From: Erythrophleum ivorense
Taxonomy: Eukaryota > Streptophyta > Magnoliopsida > Fabales > Fabaceae
Reading direction: 5' to 3'
DNA: 64,000 nucleotides
NCBI GenBank assembly: GCA_026724425.1
Contig: JAIUCV010000646.1
Location: 372,001-436,000, forward strand
Shown here: positions 56,801-64,000 of the stretch, one piece after another
Position numbering within the stretch: the first letter of the stretch is position 1
Layout: every line of letters begins with the position of its first letter
Program-made: the position numbers and the translations under genes
Notes under the pieces: model-generated
The model's database searches: none
Told to the model about the DNA's origin: nothing
The model's input: only the letters and a program-made list of their open reading frames with translations

Positions 56801-59447
56801 AAAAATAAAGTGGGCTCCTAAGAGTATGGTTGAGTCCAAAGCTCTTAAAGAATGGGTGAGGTAAGTCCAAAATCTATGAGGAGAAGTGTGAGGCCAATCC
56901 AAACACTTGGGGAACTCTTGAATGTCTTGTAAGATTGATTCACATGCTAAGGTTGCTTTGAAAATGTCCATGACTTCCATTTTTCCATACATGCATTTGA
57001 AAATCTTGCTTTGTGCATATTATGTGTGATTGAATAGGAGATGAGCTATTGGGATTCTTTGAATCTCATCCCCTCCTCTCCAATATCCTAACATGCTAGG
57101 TGGAGCCAATGAACAAGGAAATGGAAGCCACCAAGTGAGGAGATGAAACCTTGATTATAAAACTTTTAACTTTGTTTATGTTATACCCAAAGCAGTGGCA
57201 TATGATGTAATCTTTTGTTAGAATTAATGCACAATGAATGGAACATGTGTAAATATCCTAATAGATGACATATGTATGAAATTTGTGGATAAATGGAATG
57301 TATTGCAATTTTTGGGTATTGGATGGCCATTTCAAGTGCATGCCTCTTAGTACATAGCTTGGGAATGGAGAATGAAATTCTGTGTTTTGAGTCTCACACC
57401 TTTGAGACAAGTTTAGAGAGTCTTTTTAGGCCATTTCCACGTGCTCAAGTGGCCACAAGAACCATAGAAGCCATTTTGCCCATCGTTGAACCATTAAGAG
57501 GCATAAAAATGGCCCAAATACAAACCTATGTCACTTTTTGCCCAAATGAGCTCTTCTTGATCTGAAACTTGGCATGCAATTAGGTCTCATTAAGATCTTT
57601 TTGGAAAGCTAAAGATTATAATTTTTGGAGAACTAGAGAATATTTGATGAATTTTCAAAGTTGGGATTTTTCATGGATTCTGGTATGGGTGCTGTTCATA
57701 CTGGTAGTTTTGAATTCTGTGTCACCCGATGGACAAATGGTGTCCAATGCTTATGAAATTTTACATGAATAAACTAGAGGTCATAATATTTCTGTGGCCA
57801 ACGAGATCACCTCATTTGGAGGTTTGAGTAGTGAGTTATGCATGTTTGAAGTTAACTGTCAGTATCAGTAGTGCCCCATGAGTCCGGTTACTGTTCCATA
57901 GGGTCTAGCTAACTAAACATATCTGTTTCATTCTAGAATTATTTTTACTATCAAGTTAACATTTCTAGATTTCCAGAATAACCAAATGTATGTGATTTCA
58001 ATTTTTATAGAATTAGTTATGAATTTCAGAAATTTGTATCAGTAAACTGAACAACAGCCCAGGTAGCCAGCGACTCTGTAGCTCTTTGGATGTCAAACAT
58101 CCTGTGTGATGAATTTTATGACCTGGGAATATTTTTATGTGAATTATACATCCTAAGGTTTCCATAATGATGAAGATTGCATGATTTCAAATTTTCTAGA
58201 TTTAGTTATGATTTTTCAAAGTTGGGTCAGAAAATGGAGCAAATCTGGCCAAAAATGTGCTTGTTTATTTTGAGCTCCATTTTGGCTTCCATGGGTTGTA
58301 GGCATATTTTTGTGATACAAATGAGTTGTAATAATGAAATTAAATATGAGGAAGTATAGTATGAGCTCACATAGTCCACGTGACACCAAATTGAATTTTT
58401 TTGACATAGCGCAACGCGGAAAAAGTTTATTATTTTTATCCCCTTTTCATATGATCTTGTGGGATCGATAATACAAAGCTCATAAATGGCATCAAATGAA
58501 CTAGAAGTTATGGTGTTACAGTTTTGGTGTGTTATTTGGGGTCGTTTTGAGTCTTGTTCAGAGGGAGAAAGTTAGAATTTAAAGGAGAAGCCTATAGCAA
58601 GTGGAAGAACTCTTGAAAAGGCTAATAATCAAGGTATGTATCATGTCTTTCCTTGCTTCCTTCTTCTTGATTCTCCATAGGTGATTTTTAGCCCCATATA
58701 GAACAACCAAGAGGGAATAAATTCTGACTTAAACCAAACATGAAACCTAGATTTTTGGGGGTGAGGAACAAGTATATGCAAAGAGATTCCAAAAAAGAGT
58801 GTTGGAAAACAAGTTTCCAAAACCTAGGGATTTTGTTGCACTATGGTACATATGAAGCTTTCTAGTGGTATTTTTAATTGTCTAAGAGTGTATATGGGTT
58901 CTTGAGATACCTAGAAAGCCTCACATGTGTCATTTCCTTCAAGCAAAGTTGCAAAATCCATAGGTTCTCATAGGTGTGCATAGTCTCGACCTAGGCAAGA
59001 AGAAGCACTTAGGGAGAGTTTTAAATTTTTCTAATCCTAGAATGAGACTAGATATGATGGAAGAATATCAAAGGAAGCCTTGGTTTATGAGATGGAGGTG
59101 TAGGCTCCATAATGAGACTTAAAGAAGTAACTTATAGCTAAGCTTCTCAAAATGAATTTGTGGTGATTCCAAGGAGTTTAAATGGAGTCAAGAGACCTAT
59201 ATAGAAGGAGAAAATGAAGCCAAGAGCATGAATTCTAGTAGTTGCTTCATTAGGTCTTGTATGGAACTATTATGTAGCCATGTGAGAAAGTAAGCTTCCA
59301 TAAAGTGTGTGTGATGCTAGAGCTTACTTCCATGATGTGATTGTGTCCCATTTCATGTGTCTAGGCCAAAGGAATCAAGCTCCACCTAGTTGCAATTATG
59401 TGGTTGAAAAGGGGAAGACAAGTTCAAGGGAAAAGTGTGATGTTCTT
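53888..59447 (+). mobile_element. Plus-strand family C LTR hosting a complete C LTR
   Basis: It begins TGTAACATCTAG at 53888, is broken at 54637, resumes at 58526 and continues to 59447, where a minus-strand C LTR starts. The match of 58526-58620 to 53355-53440 in the previous copy shows the pieces are contiguous in the family. No TSD can be checked. Confidence 0.7.
54638..58520 (+). mobile_element. Complete family C solo LTR (3883 bp)
   Basis: It begins TGTAACATTCAGTCC and ends TTATGGTGTTACA, giving 7-bp inverted ends TGTAACA/TGTTACA. The TSD is GTTTT at 54633-54637 and 58521-58525. There is no PBS, polypurine tract or coding module, so it is a solo LTR and the best reference for the family. 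Frames of up to 106 codons (e.g. 56672-56992, minus) show no domain. Nested in another C LTR of the same orientation. Confidence 0.85.
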
Positions 59448-62400
59448 TGTAACACCATATTTATTTAGCCTATCTCATCTCATTTCTAATTGCATTCCCT
59501 TGATGTAGCAAGCTTCCAAGAAAAAACTCCATTAAAATATTACATTATTTTTGCATTACGTCGTGGATAAAAGTTTCATTTCGCTGTGGACCATATAAAC
59601 TCATCCATCTCATTCTCCTATTTAAATATATAGATACAACTCAAAACCATCTCAAAATGTTGCCAAAAACTTGGGCTCATAGCATACATACACAAAATAA
59701 TGGAAGGTTGCCTCGGGTTCAGCTACCAGATTTCTAATACCAATTTTGAAAAATAATACCTAAATTTAGAAAAATCAAAATCATGCACACTATACCATTA
59801 TGGAAAGCTACAGATGTTAAAGTTATGCTAAAAATAAGTCTAGATCAAAACAAGAATGTCTAGCCATTGAAAATCGATGGAACAATACCAAAGGTACTGC
59901 TATATTACTAATACTGCCTCCAAATTTCAAAAATTCATATCTCTCTCCTTAGACATCCAATTTAGGTGATCTTAGTGGCCATAGAAATATTATCATGTCT
60001 CGTTTATGCCTGTAAAATTTCATGAGCATTGGACACCATTTGACCCTCGAATGACATAGGAGAAAAAATTGACCATATGAATAGTAACCATACTAGAACA
60101 ACAAAAATTTGGCAATTTTGGAAATTCATAATTAATTCCACAAAGTTCCAAATAATCAGGTCTTTAACTTCCCAAAAATCTCTAGATAAGATTTATATGC
60201 ATGCCAAATTTCATGAGAAAATTCGTCCATTTGGTCAAATTGTGCCATAGGGTTCCAAAATAGCTATTTTTGTGCTTCTTAAGGGTCATAATGTAACATC
60301 CCTAAAATTAGAATTTTCTAATTATTTAGTATTTTATGTAATGAATTTATTAAGCTTTAATAAGAAGAATTTGAATGAAATAACTTCGTGTCTGAAAAGT
60401 ATAAGTTGAATAGGACCCATAGGAATTTTTGAGATTTTAGAGGGTCTAGAGAGGCCCAGGGGCAAAATTGTCATTTGTCACCAAAATGAACTTTGATAAT
60501 TTTTCTAGAAGGAAGGGAAATTTAGAACTAGTTCAACACATATATCAATAGTTAGAAAATAATGTGTAGAAAATTATAAAATTCGTTGCATGAAATTCTG
60601 AATTCGTTTGGGCCAGAAAATAGCCTGAAACGATTATAAGCTTATACAGAGACGAACTAAAACCTTAAACCCATGTTAGCTGTCTCAGGAAGTTCTATAT
60701 AGAAAAATCTACCAGGTAATGGTGATAGAGTCTAGAAATATGGAGTTACAGAGAAGATATGAGTGAAAAACGAACAGAGGTGCTTGTCTGTCACATCACT
60801 ATTAGGGGCAAAACGATCATTTGGACTCTAAAATAATAAAATATTAAGAGAATAAATAATATTTAAATATATGATTTGAAACATTAAACGGGACCTACAT
60901 AGGGCTAAATAATACCAAAATATAGCATGGAACTTAGAAAATGTAGATTAAATAAGGTATTATGGAAAATCTAAGAAAGCAGTGGCAATTTTGTAAGTCT
61001 AATGGGGGAAGAGCTGACGTGGTACTAGGGAGCTGGGAAGGTGCTGATGTGGTGCCATGTAAAAAGGAAAGAGATGATATGGCACCATGTGTGAAGAAGA
61101 AGCTGGAAGTTGGAAGAGAATTATGGAAGCTACACGAACTACGAAGTAATTACATAGACTTGTGTCAGCAAATTTTAAAAATCTCACACATTATGAAAAA
61201 GCTATTGCTGACTTCAGCATGACATAGACGCTGACTTAAGCAGCATTAAATGCAATCTTATCTTCCCATATTACAAAAAAGTAACTAGGGTAATCTAACA
61301 GTTAATATTCATCCATAAAACGTAACGTGATCTAAACCATTGATGCAATCCAATGGCTTAGATTTCTTTACCTTTTCAAGATTAAATCACAACTTTTGAT
61401 CTAATCCTTTCTCTTATTTCAAGGTTAAATCTTGACCATTCATGTAATCTAAAGGTCAAGATCTTTCACCTTAAAGTTAATTAAGTCTTAACCATTCATA
61501 ACTAGAATATATATGAACCACACACACACTTTCATGCCATTCTCACACACAAAATACACACATCAAATTCGGCCAAGACAAAGAGAAGGAGAAGGAGAAG
61601 GAGCTCCGCCTAAGGAAGAAGAAAAGGGAAAAGGAAAAAAGAAAGAAAAGCCACCGGGGAAAATCAAACACCGCGGAGCTAAGGTAACATAGATAGACTT
61701 TCTTCTTCTTAGTTTTTCTTCTATTTTTTTCCAAGAATTTTCTCTTCTCTTTTTCTTTAATTTTCGTCCATAGCAATAGGGGATGGGAAATTTTGTCGTT
61801 TCCATGAATTCTAGCCAAGAAAAGATGAAGAAAATATGGAGAAATCATATATATGGCTTATGGATTCATGTGATTCAAGAAAATTCCCATTCTTGGCAAT
61901 TTTTCTATAAATCAAGAAGCTTTGTATCTGAAGATGCCATGGGAGAAATTGAAGAGAAAATAAAGGGGGAAGTGATGGAAGAAAGCCTAAGGAAGAGGAA
62001 GATTAATATAACTTTGATTTTCATAAAGAAATTGGCAAGGAACCTTAGAATCTTAACTTGGGAAAATTGTATAATACATATGAAATCTCTAGAAATTGAT
62101 TGAGGGCTTTTGTTTATCATCCTTGAATATGTATGTGTGGCTATTTGGTGACATGAAAATGAAGCAAAATCACGTGTCTTCTTTGATGCTTAGGTTCGGC
62201 CAACACATGTACATATATACCTAGGGAAGAGTTTTTCTTAAATCCAACTAAATTAGGTTAATCTACATGAACATAAGGCCTATGGTAAAATTTTGATGAA
62301 TTATGAATCATTGTATAAAAAGTCAAATTTTGAGAAAAAGTGTTGACCAAGATGCTCTTGAATTTTTCCCAATGTTATTTGATATGTTCTGGATGACTTT

Positions 62401-64000
62401 TGAGGCCTAATATATTTTACATGCTGCCTGGGTTATGCTAATATTTATTCTATGAATTTTGGAGCCCATTTGAAATAGTTGGAAAATTATGCAGCGTTAT
62501 GTCAAGAATGGAATATGTGATAACATATGTTCTGGAATTACACTATTTGCTATGCTAATATATTGACTGATTTCTTAACATGGATAATATGCTGTTTACT
62601 GCTTGATTCTATAAGTATGGGTTCTTTGGTAAAGGATTGACCAATATATATGGCGAAGTAGCCTTGTCCAGGGGATGAGCCCTGTGTGTGCCAGAGTTAG
62701 CCATTGGGTAGCAGCTGTTGTGTTGGATGTCCAATCTTAAAGATACTAAAAATACCTAAACCACTAATTTTCGGACTCCAATACACTGTCAGGCTATTGG
62801 GATTATTTGTGTATAGAGTTGTACAAGGCAATTCTTTCCTAAATATACCTATATGCCTTGATCAAATGATGGCTTGGATGACATATTATTGTGATATTTT
62901 ATATGACTTTCCTTAGGTACCCACTGGGGGATGCCTCAGTAAAGGAAGTAGGGGTGAGCCTATTATGTCATGGCAGTGCAACATGATCTGGGTATTGAGC
63001 CTGGCGGTCTTCAAGGCCTAATGGTCAAGAGGGAATAAATATTGTTTGCTATATGCTCTGTATTCTATGCATGTAGAAAGTTCATGAATATCTTGCAACT
63101 ACTGAATATTAATTACATAGAGATAATTTTTGTGTTCATGCATGCTCTATCTTTAAATGTAATATGCCTATTCACTTTGCTATTTTGTATTCATGTTAGA
63201 TATTACTAACAAGTATATCTCTCTGTTTATAGTGTTTAACAAATTAACTGTCTTGCCATTGAATGTCTTGCTGTCTATTATAATTTCTACTTGACTCTTC
63301 TTCATGGATATTATGTGGTATTGATCCTATCTATATTACTAAGAAAATTATTTCTCACTCTATTGTAATTTATACTTTTCTTAAATGCCAATTTATCAAG
63401 TGATCCTAGAACTTCAGGCGAAGTGGATCCAATTCCCACTCCGGGGTTGGGTCTTCGTCATCCATAATATACGCATTATATCATGTGATGACATTGTTCG
63501 TGCTGTACCAGTGTACTTTGTGTCCCCAGGGGAGCTTAAGTCCCACACATTCCTAGTGGGTGGAGTTGACCCTCCTGTTCCTTCGTTTACATAAACAGAG
63601 GCCTAGCCATTGACACTGACCCTTTTGTGAATATAGGGGACTGACCTTTTTGGTCTTTTTGTTATTTGGGGACTTCCTTTTTGAATGATTATAGGATAGA
63701 TTTGCCCTTGATATGATGTGACTTGTACGACCCCACTCCCTTATGAGGAAACTTTTAAACTAGTTTGTATAAATTACAGTGTATTTTCATTATTGTCGTG
63801 GTCCGCTATGCCATTAACTAGATTTTGTTGTGAAAGGATAATTGCCATAGAAAAAGGCAATTAAACCTAATAAAAAAATTTTATAGCTAAAAATGAGTAA
63901 TTAGAAGAGGCGTTGCACATAAAGGGTTCAAAATTGCTTCTAAGACTTTCATGGCCACTTGAGCTCGTGGGAAAGCATCAAAATGGTTTATTAAACATGT
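59448..64000 (-). mobile_element. Minus-strand family C LTR running off the window
   Basis: It begins TGTAACACCATATTTATTTAGCC at 59448, matches 13881-14720 closely, is broken by element D at 60291, and resumes at 63923 (GGGTTCAAAATTGC) to the window end. The left flank is TTCTT; its other TSD lies outside. Confidence 0.75.
60292..63917 (+). mobile_element. Element D: 3.6-kb LTR-like element
   Basis: It begins TGTAACATCCCTAAAATTAG and ends GAGGCGTTGCA, with TSD CATAA at 60287-60291 and 63918-63922; the C LTR reads through when it is removed. It has no gag-pol and no internal repeat of its ends, so a solo long LTR is the simplest reading. An AATATATATG block (about 61506) followed by CACACACAC and a purine-rich stretch may be its promoter region. 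A GC-richer block spans 62640-63010 and 63410-63560. The frames at 61543-61848 (minus) and 61783-62103 (plus) lack recognisable domains. The start resembles Tekay-type LTRs; lineage not proven. Confidence 0.7.

Noticed and set aside
54638..58520. Foldback DNA transposon because of TGTAACA/TGTTACA inverted ends
   Set aside because: Only 7 bp are inverted, the TSD is 5 bp, the ends are TG...CA, and a related sequence abuts a PBS and gypsy gag at 50609; a solo LTR explains it better.
60962..62103. Host gene in element D (frames of 86-106 codons)
   Set aside because: The region is inside a TSD-flanked LTR-like unit; the frames are unrelated, with no splice structure or domain that I can support.

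Overview
The window is repeat-dense, AT-rich plant nuclear DNA. Everything I can identify comes from LTR retrotransposons, mostly Ty3/gypsy, inserted into one another up to about four or five levels deep. Evidence for a plant includes 5-bp target-site duplications (TSDs), initiator-Met primer-binding sites (PBS), and pol remnants of the Athila, Tekay/Del and CRM-like chromovirus lineages. I found no host protein gene, tRNA, rRNA or CRISPR array. The species cannot be named from this sequence.

Left part (1-13880): a 3' fragment of a long LTR (called family C here) lies at 1-1523, followed by about 3 kb of unassigned DNA. A solo LTR of family A (4511-6119, TSD CAATT) interrupts the leader of a minus-strand Tat/Ogre-like element whose giant LTR spans 6625-11003. 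An eroded plus-strand Athila-like gag-pol follows (11004-13880).

Middle (13881-37803): the Athila RNase H frame breaks at 13880 and resumes at 29263. The 15.4 kb between is a minus-strand family C LTR carrying two further insertions: another minus-strand C LTR (15321-20117, itself hosting an LTR-like insert) and a plus-strand C LTR (21249-28326). The latter hosts the most unusual object in the window, at 23378-26720. This is a gypsy element whose two LTRs are inverted relative to each other, so both outer ends are U5 ends, yet it is flanked by a clean 5-bp TSD (CTTTG). Next comes an old LTR of the same family, interrupted by a decayed full-length copy (29794-36236, TSD CTTGG), then a truncated plus-strand C LTR.

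Right part (37804-64000): a minus-strand Tekay/Del-like element has its pol at 37804-40193 and its gag-protease at 48929-50444. They are separated by a second family A solo LTR (40199-48923, TSD TAACT). That LTR hosts a young, nearly intact minus-strand chromovirus (41382-48557, TSD CTAAG) whose 842-bp LTRs differ at one base by eye and whose long polyprotein frame has a single in-frame TGA. The Tekay 5' LTR (50609 onward) is related to family C, so the many C copies are probably its solo LTRs. To the right, further C LTRs nest in one another (one complete, 54638-58520, TSD GTTTT). A 3.6-kb LTR-like element (60292-63917, TSD CATAA) sits in the last C copy, which runs off the window.

No gene network operates here. 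The coding regions are gag, protease, reverse transcriptase, RNase H and integrase modules of independent elements. The value of the window lies in its insertion history and in aberrant element structures. Coordinates of nested units come from reading termini and TSDs by eye; homology extents are approximate.
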